A stretch of 64,000 bases of DNA from Acidobacteriota bacterium (GCA_026393985.1 JAPKZB010000006.1:79891-143890); one strand, 5' to 3'; shown: positions 44,994-52,223, counted from the stretch's first letter. Numbers and translations: made by a program. Notes: generated by a model from the sequence alone, not told the origin.

Positions 44994-45695
44994 TTAGGCC
45001 AGGCGGGTTTGGCCGGTGAAGGCTGCGGTGGGGGCGACCAGGAGGTCTTTTTCGTGGCGGGCGGCCCACCAGAGGGCGAGGCAGAGGGCCATGGCGAGGT
45101 CGTCGTGCTTGGCGGTACTTTGGCCGTTTTGCCGGAGGCCGGCCAGTTCGGCAAACAGATCCTCCGCCAGAGGCAGGCGCCGGGGAATGAGCAACGTCTG
45201 CGCTTCCACCGCGGCGCGGATGGCCGTAAACAGGTCTCGCTTCGGCACCGTGTAACAGCCCGTGGCCGTCTGGCCAGGCTCCTGACCGGAAGAGGTAAAC
45301 ACCGGCACCAGGGTGAGCGACGGGAGATAGCGCGTGGATTGCGCGTCTCGTATGATGTCCAAGACGCCGCCGCCGACGCCGCCGGCGTCGACAATGAGGT
45401 CCCGGTAGGTTTTGACCGCGACGCCATACGGGGAGGCCGCTTCGTAGCGGGTGAAGAGGTTTTTGATTTCCTGGGGGATGCGGGTATAGGCCGTGCTTAA
45501 CGGCAGGCGCACCAGGCTGCGCAGGACCAGGACCGGGCGACGGGCATGATCGTGATGGGCAGCCGACCACTCGCCGAGTTGCCATTTCCGCTCACAAAGG
45601 GCGAGAACGGTGTGGTCCCTCTCCTTGCCCAAGTCGAGGCCAAGATAGAGCAGTGGGACGAAAAGCGGCGCCTGCGGATTTTGCTTATAAATCAT
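44994..45695 (-). CDS. Terminase large-subunit nuclease domain-like protein (RNase H fold)
   Basis: A 233-residue protein resembling only the C-terminal nuclease half of phage large terminases. YLGLDLGKERDHTVLAL gives the first acidic metal ligand of the RNase H fold, DLIVDAGGVGGGVLDII the second strand with its aspartate, and KHDDLAMALCLALWWA the final acidic pair. No ATPase domain is attached. GGAG lies 6 nt before the ATG, so it can be translated on its own. The matching ATPase half is encoded 2 kb upstream on the same strand (47660-48502), with toxin-antitoxin genes between. Confidence 0.75.
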   Translation of the reverse strand: MIYKQNPQAPLFVPLLYLGLDLGKERDHTVLALCERKWQLGEWSAAHHDHARRPVLVLRSLVRLPLSTAYTRIPQEIKNLFTRYEAASPYGVAVKTYRDLIVDAGGVGGGVLDIIRDAQSTRYLPSLTLVPVFTSSGQEPGQTATGCYTVPKRDLFTAIRAAVEAQTLLIPRRLPLAEDLFAELAGLRQNGQSTAKHDDLAMALCLALWWAARHEKDLLVAPTAAFTGQTRLA

Positions 45696-45954
45696 GGCGG
45701 CTCCGTTTGATCGCGAAAAATTTGCAATTTTGTTTGGGGCCGGATTTTTCGGTGCGCATGTTGTCTCTCTGCTTCCACGATCTCGTTGGTTTGGGTGGCG
45801 CCCAGATGGTCGATTTTGGAAGTGCTTGCAAGCAGGGGAAATATAAATTTGAATGGCTTGTGATTCGCGTTTCCGGGTGAGTCGGATTTCCGAATGCCGG
45901 GTGTGTGGGCAACTGGCGATTCGGGTCGAATTGGGTGAGATCTACCTTTTGAAG
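45696..45954. other. Intergenic region before repeat copy 2
   Basis: About 260 bp of lower GC with no convincing gene. It contains the ribosome site of the minus-strand nuclease gene near 45700-45705 and probably its promoter. Confidence 0.4.
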
Positions 45955-46131
45955 AACCGCGCACAACGGACTCGCTTCGGCCCGGCAGGATGGGCGAGTC
46001 CCTCGCCCGTTGGTGCTGTGCCTGCGCGGCCTGTGCGCTCTTTTTGGAACCGCGCACAACGGACTCGCTTCGGCCCGGCAGGAGGGGCGAGTTCCTCGCC
46101 CGTTGGAGCCGGGCCCGCGCGGCCTGTGCGC
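45955..46131 (+). mobile_element. Hairpin repeat pair, copy 2 (80-13-80 bp)
   Basis: Units 45959-46038 and 46052-46131 with the same 13 bp spacer as copy 1. The first units of both copies share variants (TGGG, TTGGTGC) and the second units share others (GAGGGG, TTGGAGC), so the pair moves or is copied as a whole. Terminal GCGCACA/TGTGCGC arms are intact in both units. No target duplication could be seen around this copy. It abuts the HicA remnant. Confidence 0.85.
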
Positions 46132-46276
46132 TTATCAGAAAGGTAAACACCCCTACATGGTGAAAGGAGATCGTCGGCTACCGGTTCCCAATTCGCATGG
46201 TTCTGTGATTTCGTCCGAGTTGCTGCGCGAGATTCTGAACCGGGCAGGTATCTCCGTCGACGATTGGAATCGGTAG
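46132..46276 (+). pseudogene. HicA-type toxin remnant (C-terminal half)
   Basis: Encodes QKGKHPYMVKGDRRLPVP and then NSHGSVISSELLREILNRAG followed by ISVDDWNR, which matches the C-terminal half of HicA mRNA interferases (KGSHHY... H-G... LLR-ILRQAGIS). The N-terminal half with the start and first strand is missing and its place is taken by the hairpin repeat. No HicB antitoxin gene follows. Confidence 0.7.
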
Positions 46277-46331
46277 AGGTTGCCCGATTTGTGGGCCGGC
46301 ACTCTGGTACACTTTGCAGGGCAAATTCGAT

Positions 46332-46535
46332 ATGCAACTTCCAGCGCTGATTGCTATTCGTAGCGACGTGATGCTGGGAAAGCCTTGTCTGGAAGGTACG
46401 CGAATTCCTGTGTATCTCATTCTTGAGAAGCTGGGCGCTGGCGAAACCGTGGACGAAATCGTCGCAAGCTACGGCTACATTACGCGAGAGCATGTGCTAG
46501 CGGCGATTCAATATGGGGCAGGGTTAGCGTCGTGA
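46332..46535 (+). CDS. DUF433 antitoxin-like protein
   Basis: A 67-residue DUF433 protein: IRSDVMLGKPCLEGTRIPVYLILEKLG with the usual GKPxxxGTRIPV start and the helix-turn-helix VDEIVASYGYITREHVLAAI. DUF433 proteins usually sit before a DUF5615 PIN-like gene and are thought to be antitoxins. Here the following toxin gene (46532 onward) is frameshifted. ATG 46332 is preferred over 46314, which adds MQGKFD. Extended -10-like TGGTACACT lies about 30 bp upstream. Confidence 0.85.
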   Translation: MQLPALIAIRSDVMLGKPCLEGTRIPVYLILEKLGAGETVDEIVASYGYITREHVLAAIQYGAGLAS

Positions 46536-46680
46536 AGTTTCCGTTCGACGCCCCACATCCCTCGTCGACTCTGCGGCGTCTTGCGGAAAAATGGGTTTCG
46601 ACGTGATCGGAGTGGCGGAACCGGGGGTAGGTTGTCGGCAGGGTGACACGGCAGATCATTTTCGCTATTGTGTCAGTGTG
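46532..46680 (+). pseudogene. DUF5615 PIN-like toxin remnant, frameshifted
   Basis: GTG at 46532 overlaps the DUF433 stop and encodes MKFPFDAPHPSSTLRRLAEK, a DUF5615-like start. After a run of five A the homologous continuation GFDVIGVAEPGVGC appears one frame over, where DUF5615 has GHDVVHVRELG. Similarity then fades, and the second half of the domain is not found. The pair has lost its toxin. Confidence 0.65.
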
Positions 46681-46737
46681 AGGTTGCTGACGGCAGAACG
46701 TTTGGCCGCTGGCGAATCCAATCGAGGGAACAAGACA

Positions 46738-47016
46738 ATGGAAGTGCAACTGACAGACGACCAAAAGTGTTTTGTCCGGGACGGGATTGCCGATGGCCGA
46801 TTCCAGCGTGAGGAAGATGCGCTCCAAGAAGCCTTGTTGCTCTGGGAGGAGCGTGAACGTCGGCGAGCGGAAATTATGGCGGCAGTCGATGCGGCGGAGG
46901 CCTCGTTGGCCCGGGGCGAAGGGCTGGTTATCACAGAGGAATCGATGCGACAACTTGCCAGCGAAGTTAAAGCCAGGAGTCGTGAGCGTTGGCTCCGTGA
47001 CGTGCAAGGGCTGTGA
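46738..47016 (+). CDS. ParD-like antitoxin, orphan
   Basis: A 92-residue ribbon-helix-helix antitoxin of the ParD/CC2985 type: MEVQLTDDQKCFVRDGIADG, then FQREEDALQEALLLWEERER, with an acidic helical tail that would wrap the toxin. GAGGGA lies 8 nt before the ATG. No ParE gene follows; the next genes are a DUF433-DUF5615 pair. Either an orphan antitoxin that protects against a toxin elsewhere or the leftover of a broken pair. Confidence 0.8.
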   Translation: MEVQLTDDQKCFVRDGIADGRFQREEDALQEALLLWEERERRRAEIMAAVDAAEASLARGEGLVITEESMRQLASEVKARSRERWLRDVQGL

Positions 47017-47071
47017 TTCGTTTCAACGTGACAGTACTCAGTTAGGATAAGAATAGTAGGAGACCCGAACA

Positions 47072-47338
47072 ATGACATTGCTCGATTGGTCGCAATGCCC
47101 GGCAGTAGAGAGTGTTCCCGGTAGGGTAGGCGGCGCTTGGGTGTTTCGTGACACCCGAATGCCCGTAGCGATTGTGTTTCAGAATCTGGAAGTCGGGGCC
47201 ACTATTGAAGAAATCATGGATTGGTTTGATTTGACCCGAGAGCAGATTGTTACGGTGATCGCCTTCGCCGCGCAAAGTCTTCAAGCTCCACCTTCTGCGC
47301 TGCCAAATAAAGTCGATGCGCATATTGCTAGACCATAG
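47072..47338 (+). CDS. DUF433 antitoxin-like protein, pair 2
   Basis: An 88-residue DUF433 protein: DWSQCPAVESVPGRVGGAWV, FRDTRMPVAIVFQNLEVGAT, IEEIMDWFDLTREQIVTVI. GGAG at the right spacing precedes the ATG. It overlaps the DUF5615 gene by 23 bp, the usual arrangement of this toxin-antitoxin pair. It is clearly paralogous to the protein at 48531 (same opening DWSQC...VESVPGR), so the pair has been duplicated locally. Confidence 0.88.
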   Translation: MTLLDWSQCPAVESVPGRVGGAWVFRDTRMPVAIVFQNLEVGATIEEIMDWFDLTREQIVTVIAFAAQSLQAPPSALPNKVDAHIARP

Positions 47339-47642
47339 CGTTCCTGCACCGTTGCGGCATTACTTGAGGGGCCATGAAGTGCGTCAAGCAAAGGAACTAG
47401 GCTGGGACCGCCTCGCCAATGGTGAACTGCTGAAAGAAGCCGAATCGGCCGGAGTTGATCTGCTGATTACTGCTGACAAGAACCTTCAGTACCAGCAAGA
47501 CCTGCGGGGCCGGAGGATTTCCTTAATCATTGTTGGGAATGCTCAGTGGCCCGTCCTTCGGCGTACTGTAGATAAGGTACTCGTCGCGGTGGATGATGCG
47601 TCGCCCGGAAGTTTTGCGGAAGTTCCAATTCCGTACGAATGA
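47316..47642 (+). CDS. DUF5615 PIN-like toxin candidate, pair 2
   Basis: A 108-residue protein of the Mut7-C/DUF5615 PIN-like fold: MRILLDHSVPAPLRHYLRGH with the first acidic residue, LGWDRLANGELLKEAESAGV and DLLITADKNLQYQQDL with the second acidic site. PIN-type nucleases act as RNases in many toxin-antitoxin pairs; toxicity of this family is presumed. Overlaps its DUF433 partner by 23 bp. Confidence 0.87.
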   Translation: MRILLDHSVPAPLRHYLRGHEVRQAKELGWDRLANGELLKEAESAGVDLLITADKNLQYQQDLRGRRISLIIVGNAQWPVLRRTVDKVLVAVDDASPGSFAEVPIPYE

Positions 47643-47659
47643 GGCTCGGCCTGCGGGGT

Positions 47660-48502
47660 TCATAAAGGCTCGACTTGGTCACTGAGTAGGCCTAGAAGTG
47701 ATTCTCGGCTGAAGAGGGCCGCATCGTCGCTGAGGAATTCGCAGCAGTATTCGCGGCGGAAATTGGCGGGGTTGCGCCGCTGTTCTTCGGCGAGAAACGC
47801 GGCGGGGATCCGATCGGGAATTTCGGCGGCGGTGACGCGGCGGCGCTGCCACGGGCCGCCGGGGGCATGCCAGAGATCGTAGAAGAAGCCGGACTGCCCT
47901 TTGGGGGTGGACATGAGCCAGAGGACGCCATCGGGCCGCGTGGCTAACATGGGGAGGACGGCATCGAGGATTTCGCTGCCTTTGAAGAAGGCGGCTTCAT
48001 CGACGAGGATGAGCGCCGGGGCGGAGAGGCCGCGGACATGATCTGGCACTTCGGAGAGGCCGACGATGCGGGAGCCGTTGGGAAAGTGGACGGCGAGAGA
48101 GCCGCGGCCGCCGCCATGGACGGGGAGGCCGAGCCGTTCGACAAAGTGGTAGATTTTGCGGTTGAGTTCCGAGGCCTGGTTTTCGACGGGTCCGACGACG
48201 ACGATGAGCGAGCCCGGGAAGAAGAGGGCTTGCCAGACGGCGCGGACGGCGGCGACGACGGACTTGCCCCACTGGCGGGAGGTGAGGAGCAGGAGCCGGC
48301 GGGAGCTGCCATCGAGGATTTCGCGCTGGACGGGGTCCGGATGGAAGGCGAGTTTTTCGGCGGCCCAGAGGGAGCAGCGCGGCGGCGGCCCGCTGTGGAC
48401 GGTGGCCGGCGGGGCGGGCGGCCGGGGCGCCGGAGGGCTTTCCGCCGGCCAAACGGCCTGCAGATCGCGCAAAGTTGGCTTGGTGCGGCGTGTTTTTCTC
48501 AT
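47660..48502 (-). CDS. Terminase large-subunit ATPase domain-like protein
   Basis: A 280-residue protein resembling the N-terminal motor half of phage large terminases. HPDPVQREILDGSSRRLLLL leads to Walker A TSRQWGKS (K80), SLIVVVGPVENQASELNRK is a motif-like strand, Walker B is ALILVDEAAFF, and WLMSTPKGQSGFFYDLWH gives coupling motif III. NFRREYCCEFLSD and DQVEPL form the usual link to the nuclease domain, but the gene stops there. The nuclease-like half lies at 44994-45695 on the same strand. Start ATG 48502 leaves 28 bp to the divergent DUF433 gene. Confidence 0.78.
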   Translation of the reverse strand: MRKTRRTKPTLRDLQAVWPAESPPAPRPPAPPATVHSGPPPRCSLWAAEKLAFHPDPVQREILDGSSRRLLLLTSRQWGKSVVAAVRAVWQALFFPGSLIVVVGPVENQASELNRKIYHFVERLGLPVHGGGRGSLAVHFPNGSRIVGLSEVPDHVRGLSAPALILVDEAAFFKGSEILDAVLPMLATRPDGVLWLMSTPKGQSGFFYDLWHAPGGPWQRRRVTAAEIPDRIPAAFLAEEQRRNPANFRREYCCEFLSDDAALFSRESLLGLLSDQVEPL

Positions 48503-48530
48503 ACGATAAACTGGAAGAGAGAGGTGCCCC

Positions 48531-48794
48531 ATGGTCAGAGGTTCGCTGGATTGGTCCCAGTGTGCGAGCGTGGAGAGCGTACCCGGCCGGCTGAGCGGCG
48601 CCTGGGTTTTGCGGGATACGCGGATGCCGGTTTCGATTATTTTCGAGAATCTCGAATATGGCGCAAGCATTGAAGAGATCATGGCGAACTATGGGTTGAC
48701 CCGGGAGCAGATTCAGTCGGTGTTAGATTTTGCGGCCCGCAGCGCGGCGCCGTCGATGGATGCCGGCTTAGCGACCGATGCACATCCTTCTTGA
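48531..48794 (+). CDS. DUF433 antitoxin-like protein, pair 3
   Basis: An 87-residue DUF433 protein: DWSQCASVESVPGRLSGAWV, LRDTRMPVSIIFENLEYGAS, IEEIMANYGLTREQIQSVL. GAGAGAGG lies 6 nt before the ATG. Paralogue of the protein at 47072. It overlaps the DUF5615 gene by 17 bp and is divergent from the terminase ATPase gene. Confidence 0.88.
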   Translation: MVRGSLDWSQCASVESVPGRLSGAWVLRDTRMPVSIIFENLEYGASIEEIMANYGLTREQIQSVLDFAARSAAPSMDAGLATDAHPS

Positions 48795-49128
48795 CAAGAG
48801 CGCGCCGTACGGATTGCGCCCTCACTTAAAAGGTTGCTCGATCGTTACCGCAGAAGAGCGTGGGTGGGGTCGCCTTGAGAATGGTCTCCTTTTGGCCGCG
48901 GCCGAAGAGGCCGGTTTTGAAGTTTTTCTGACAGCCGATAAGAATCTTCGATACCAACAGAACCTATTGACTCGGAAGATCGCTATTGTGGTACTCGGCA
49001 ATTCGCCATGGCCGCTGGTCCGTCTGCACATCGCCGCCGTCGTGGAGGCAGTTCACGCCGCAAAGCCGGGTAGCTATGTGACGGTGGATATCCCCTTGCC
49101 GCCGAGAGATCCCTTTCTTCCTTCCTAG
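48778..49128 (+). CDS. DUF5615 PIN-like toxin candidate, pair 3
   Basis: A 116-residue DUF5615 protein: MHILLDKSAPYGLRPHLKG, ERGWGRLENGLLLAAAEEAG, FEVFLTADKNLRYQQNLL and IAIVVLGNSPWPLVRLHI. Acidic residues D6 and the one in LTAD fit the PIN-like active site. Paralogue of the protein at 47316 and paired in the same way with a DUF433 gene. Confidence 0.88.
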   Translation: MHILLDKSAPYGLRPHLKGCSIVTAEERGWGRLENGLLLAAAEEAGFEVFLTADKNLRYQQNLLTRKIAIVVLGNSPWPLVRLHIAAVVEAVHAAKPGSYVTVDIPLPPRDPFLPS

Positions 49129-49139
49129 CGGCCAGTGGC

Positions 49140-49362
49140 TACACTTCCGATTTTTCCAATCCCATCGTGCCGGTTTGGCTTCGTTCGTAAGGTTTTTCGC
49201 ATGGTGTTTGGGCCGGTAGCGAGTCCGTTGTCGAGCAATAAGCGATTCTTTTCCAACCGCTTACGGACTTTTTAGTTTGGCGGCCGACCGCGGGAAAGTG
49301 GCTTCGTTCGTCGTTTTTTTGCAAAATTGGGCCGTGCGGCCAACGGCAGAAACGATAAGTCT
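49140..49362 (-). pseudogene. Disconnected C-terminal tail of the KSTGP-type protein
   Basis: Reading on in the same frame past the TGA at 49363-49365 gives more protein-like sequence with further TNEA motifs (TNEATFPRSAAKLKSP, then after a TAA at 49261-49263, KNLTNEAKPARWDW). The two stops have cut off this tail. The motif GGCTTCGTTCGT (reverse TNEA) occurs at 49177-49188 and 49300-49311 here. Confidence 0.6.
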
Positions 49363-50073
49363 TCAGTTTTCAAGCAGTTCGAAAATTTCGGGGTTGGCCA
49401 AAGGGTCGAAACCGGTGGCTTCGTTTGTAAAAATGGCTTCGTTCGTTAGCGAAACGTCGTCATCACCCAATTCGGGGCACAGATCGGGATGGGCTCGATA
49501 GAACTCCCGTTTTTCCCGGTCGAAGTCGCGCCGTTCGATGGCCGTGGAGTTAGACGGAAAGTTGCGCCGCAGATTGACGAGGCGCTTTTCGTTGGTAGCG
49601 ACCGTGTTTTGCAGGGCCCGCTTGACGCGATGATGCAGCCGATCGACGTGGGGCCGATTCGCCTGGTCTTCATACGCCAGGAGTTGGGCGAGCAGTTCGG
49701 CCATTTCCGGGCCTAAGTCCTGCCGGCCGGCGTATTTTTCGACGAGTTGTTTGTTCCAGAAGGCCGTGAAAAGTTGATCGAAGGTGGCTTCGCGCCATTC
49801 GGCATCGGCGATTTTTTTGACGATGAGGGCTTCCGTGGCGGTGTGCGGCTCATAGGTGGCGATGAGCTTTTCGTGGAGCCGGAAATAAAGGTGGCGGTCC
49901 TGATGGCAGAGGACGGCGCTATGCGGCGGGATGAGGTTTTTGATCAGTTGGGAGCGATGGCCGTGTTTGAAGGCGTTTCTCCTACTGCGGGCCTTTCCGG
50001 CGGCTGACGTGGGTCCGGTGCTTTTTTGGGCGTTGGCGCGATTCTTGGCCGCCCGCTGTTCTTCAGTTAGCAT
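49363..50073 (-). CDS. KSTGP-motif protein of unknown function
   Basis: A 236-residue protein starting MLTEEQRAAKNRANAQKSTG followed by PTSAAGKARSRRNAFKHGH, a lysine/arginine-rich N-terminus that I recognise as a large family in Bryobacterales and relatives and that often lies near terminase-like genes. The middle is a charged helical region (WREATFDQLFTAFWNKQLVEKY). The end carries two TNEA motifs (VSLTNEAIFTNEATGFDP). AGGAGG lies 4 nt before the ATG at 50073. DNA binding, perhaps as a small-terminase-like partner, is a guess based on basic charge and neighbours. Confidence 0.75.
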   Translation of the reverse strand: MLTEEQRAAKNRANAQKSTGPTSAAGKARSRRNAFKHGHRSQLIKNLIPPHSAVLCHQDRHLYFRLHEKLIATYEPHTATEALIVKKIADAEWREATFDQLFTAFWNKQLVEKYAGRQDLGPEMAELLAQLLAYEDQANRPHVDRLHHRVKRALQNTVATNEKRLVNLRRNFPSNSTAIERRDFDREKREFYRAHPDLCPELGDDDVSLTNEAIFTNEATGFDPLANPEIFELLEN

Positions 50074-50387
50074 GTGACCTCCTATTGAGATTGTGGCGAG
50101 TCGGATGGCGCGGGGCGGTGCCGGGAGCTGGTAAGTGACTGAAAAAAAGCCACAAAAATAATTAAATGCCCTGTCAATGGTCATGCCGGGCTTATGTGGA
50201 CGCACAAGCGAAGGATAAAAATCGGCCGCGGCCTGAGCGATTCTGGAGTACGTTGCGGGGAAGCAGGACGGTTTGGACTGCGGAGGGGCGGATTTGGGGA
50301 CTTTCCGTACTTTCGTTCGAGATGCCCAGCGATTGTCATGGTTTCCATAAGCCTTCATTCGGGCGCTCTTGGAGTCTTAATGGGCTC
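50074..50387. other. Intergenic region without a recognisable gene
   Basis: About 310 bp with mixed composition. Short frames exist on both strands but none resembles a known family or has a good ribosome site. Confidence 0.4.
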
Positions 50388-50972
50388 TTACAGTCCAGTC
50401 GCCGGCCGTAAAGGCTGCGAATGTCGCTTCCCGTAGAGGACGTGCCCCGGTTGCCGATTAATAATCCGGCCCTCGGTGCCGCTTAGCTTCCTTCTGATTG
50501 TCGAGCTTGGGATAGTCTGGCAAAGTGTGCGCCATTGGTACTTGTCAGAAAAGCAGTTAAGCGGTGCCAAGATCAGGTTAGAGTCGTGAAATTCCTCAGC
50601 CCGGTAGACAGCGGCTTCGTGGGGAAGTTGGTCGGGGGGCCTAGCACAAAGTTGACGGAGGCTGTGGTCGGTTTTGAGGGTGTCCAGGAGTTGGCGCGTG
50701 TGGGCCAAGCCTTAGATGCTCTTGGCGAGAGGGGCCCGGGCGATAGCGAGGCGGTCTTTACTAGGCCGACCGGGCCACCTGCCTTGGGGCAGCAGGGGGC
50801 GAAGGGGGACCATGGCGCAGACGGCGATGAAGAGGGCGGCGCGAGCGATGATGGGGCCGAGGGTAGGGAGAAGGATAGGGAAGAGCTGCTGTTGAAGGAC
50901 GTTAGAGAATTGGGAGAGTTGCTCGAAGAAGAACCTTCGGTAACAGCCGAACCTGTTGAGGCGCCCCATCAC
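50388..50972 (-). pseudogene. Transposase remnant (IS4/DDE type)
   Basis: The minus strand encodes PTLGPIIARAALFIAVCAM, VPLRPLLPQG, GRPSKDRLAIARA and, after an in-frame TAA, GLAHTRQLLDTLKTDHSLRQ, LCARPPDQLPHEAAVYRA, a pattern known from DDE transposases (RPSKDR-x-A-RAF-AKA, LLDTLKTD-x-LR-LCG, PHE-x-x-FSRAF). The DDE catalytic end is missing and the later sequence is scrambled, so the element is dead. It lies at the border between the GC-rich island and the GC-poorer glycosyltransferase cluster. Confidence 0.65.
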
Positions 50973-51587
50973 ACTTGTTGTGCTCGGAATTTTCCGTGGC
51001 GCCTTACCCGTCAGAACACCCCCGCTACTGTGGAGGCAGTCAGCACGACCGTTACTGGAAGCTTCGTTTGGTTGGACTTATCTCCGCCGCCTACGGCTCG
51101 TTTGTACGGCCCCGACGACCGCGCGGTTGCGCGTGCGGACCCGTCGGCGCTCCTTGGGCTGAAGGCCCTCAGCGCATTGACCCTCATCGGCTTCTTTGAT
51201 CTGGTAGCGGAGAATGGGACTGATGCTGACCCGCCCGTAGGCCGCGCGATCCCTGTGTCGGCGTTGTCACGCTACTTCTCGTTGCTCCCAAGTGGTGTCT
51301 GTTCGGGTGGGATGTAGCAACCGGTCGAAGCGTTCTGTTACCTCGGCATCGGTCGCCCTATGTTAGCCAATGCACCCAATCTCCTGTCTCGCTTCAATTC
51401 TTCCTCCCATCTACTGCCAATTCCACATCAGCTGTTCGCTGCCGCATCCTTCGTTGCAATGCGATTGACGCTTGACCTTTCGGCCAGCTAAAAGCACTAA
51501 AGATCTGTCCATAATTAATTGCGGGCCTCATCTACAGCTTTCCAATACTTAATTCTCCAATCTCATCTTTTTTTATAGGACTCGAAC
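50973..51587. other. Border region without a confident gene
   Basis: About 615 bp. The first 340 bp are GC-rich and open on the plus strand (stop at 51315-51317), but the translation matches nothing I recognise. From about 51340 the sequence is AT-richer with short T runs and TTGACG/TTGACC near 51467-51480, which may be promoter material for the cluster that follows. Confidence 0.4.
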
Positions 51588-52223
51588 ATGAAGGGCAATT
51601 TCTTTACTCGGAGTGCCGCAGCATTCGGCAGTTTGGCATCTCACCCTGACCTCATCGGTAGCTATTTCTCAAAAAGCATAGCGGCTGCAACTCCGATCGA
51701 ATTGCGCTTGCCTTGGTTTTCATGGACTGCTATTCAGCATCTGCGGCAGAAGATTGGCCCGCAACAACAGATTTTGGAGTGGGGCGGGGGGGGCTCATCC
51801 CTGTTTTTTGTCGATCTGCGGGCCAACCTACTGACCATCGAGACTGACCCTGATTGGCACCAAAAGCTTGCGGAAACTAAATCACAATTGCCTGAAGAAT
51901 CGCGGGGGCGCTGGAACTTGATGAAGCTTTCTGAGCCGACTGAAGCTCAGTCGCGACAGAACTACCTTGCGCCGGCAACCAACACTGCGTGGGATTACGT
52001 CATTGTTGACGGTCCTGAGAACAAGATCTTTAGTCGAATGGACTGCGTACAGAAGTTGAGTGAGCTTCCAATCAAGCCCCACGCAATCATCTTGGACGAC
52101 GCCTGGAGGGAGGAGTATTCCGAAGCGCCTCATATACTCGCCAACTACGATCGACACATCTTTCGTAGTGTTGGCCCCGCAAGGCTAGGTGTCACCCAGA
52201 CAGATATCTACTACCGTAAGTAG
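51588..52223 (+). CDS. SAM-dependent methyltransferase-like protein
   Basis: A 211-residue protein with a class I methyltransferase core: ILEWGGGGSSLFF (motif I), LLTIETDPDW (acidic residue at the end of the second strand), YVIVDGPENK (motif near the fourth strand) and AIILDDAWREEY. It resembles small methyltransferase-like proteins of capsule clusters. First gene of the GC-poorer glycosyltransferase block, 40 bp before the flippase. The sugar or protein target is unknown. Confidence 0.75.
   Translation: MKGNFFTRSAAAFGSLASHPDLIGSYFSKSIAAATPIELRLPWFSWTAIQHLRQKIGPQQQILEWGGGGSSLFFVDLRANLLTIETDPDWHQKLAETKSQLPEESRGRWNLMKLSEPTEAQSRQNYLAPATNTAWDYVIVDGPENKIFSRMDCVQKLSELPIKPHAIILDDAWREEYSEAPHILANYDRHIFRSVGPARLGVTQTDIYYRK

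Noticed and set aside
44798-46131. CRISPR-like array formed by the 80 bp repeats
   Set aside because: Each locus has only two units, the spacer is identical in both loci, the units are far longer than CRISPR repeats, and no cas gene is present.
45947-46139. Target-site duplication around hairpin pair 2
   Set aside because: The eight bases before (TTTTGAAG) and after (TTATCAGA) do not match.
50535-51317. 260-codon plus-strand frame across the transposase remnant
   Set aside because: Its first half is the shadow of clear transposase motifs on the minus strand and the second half matches nothing recognised.
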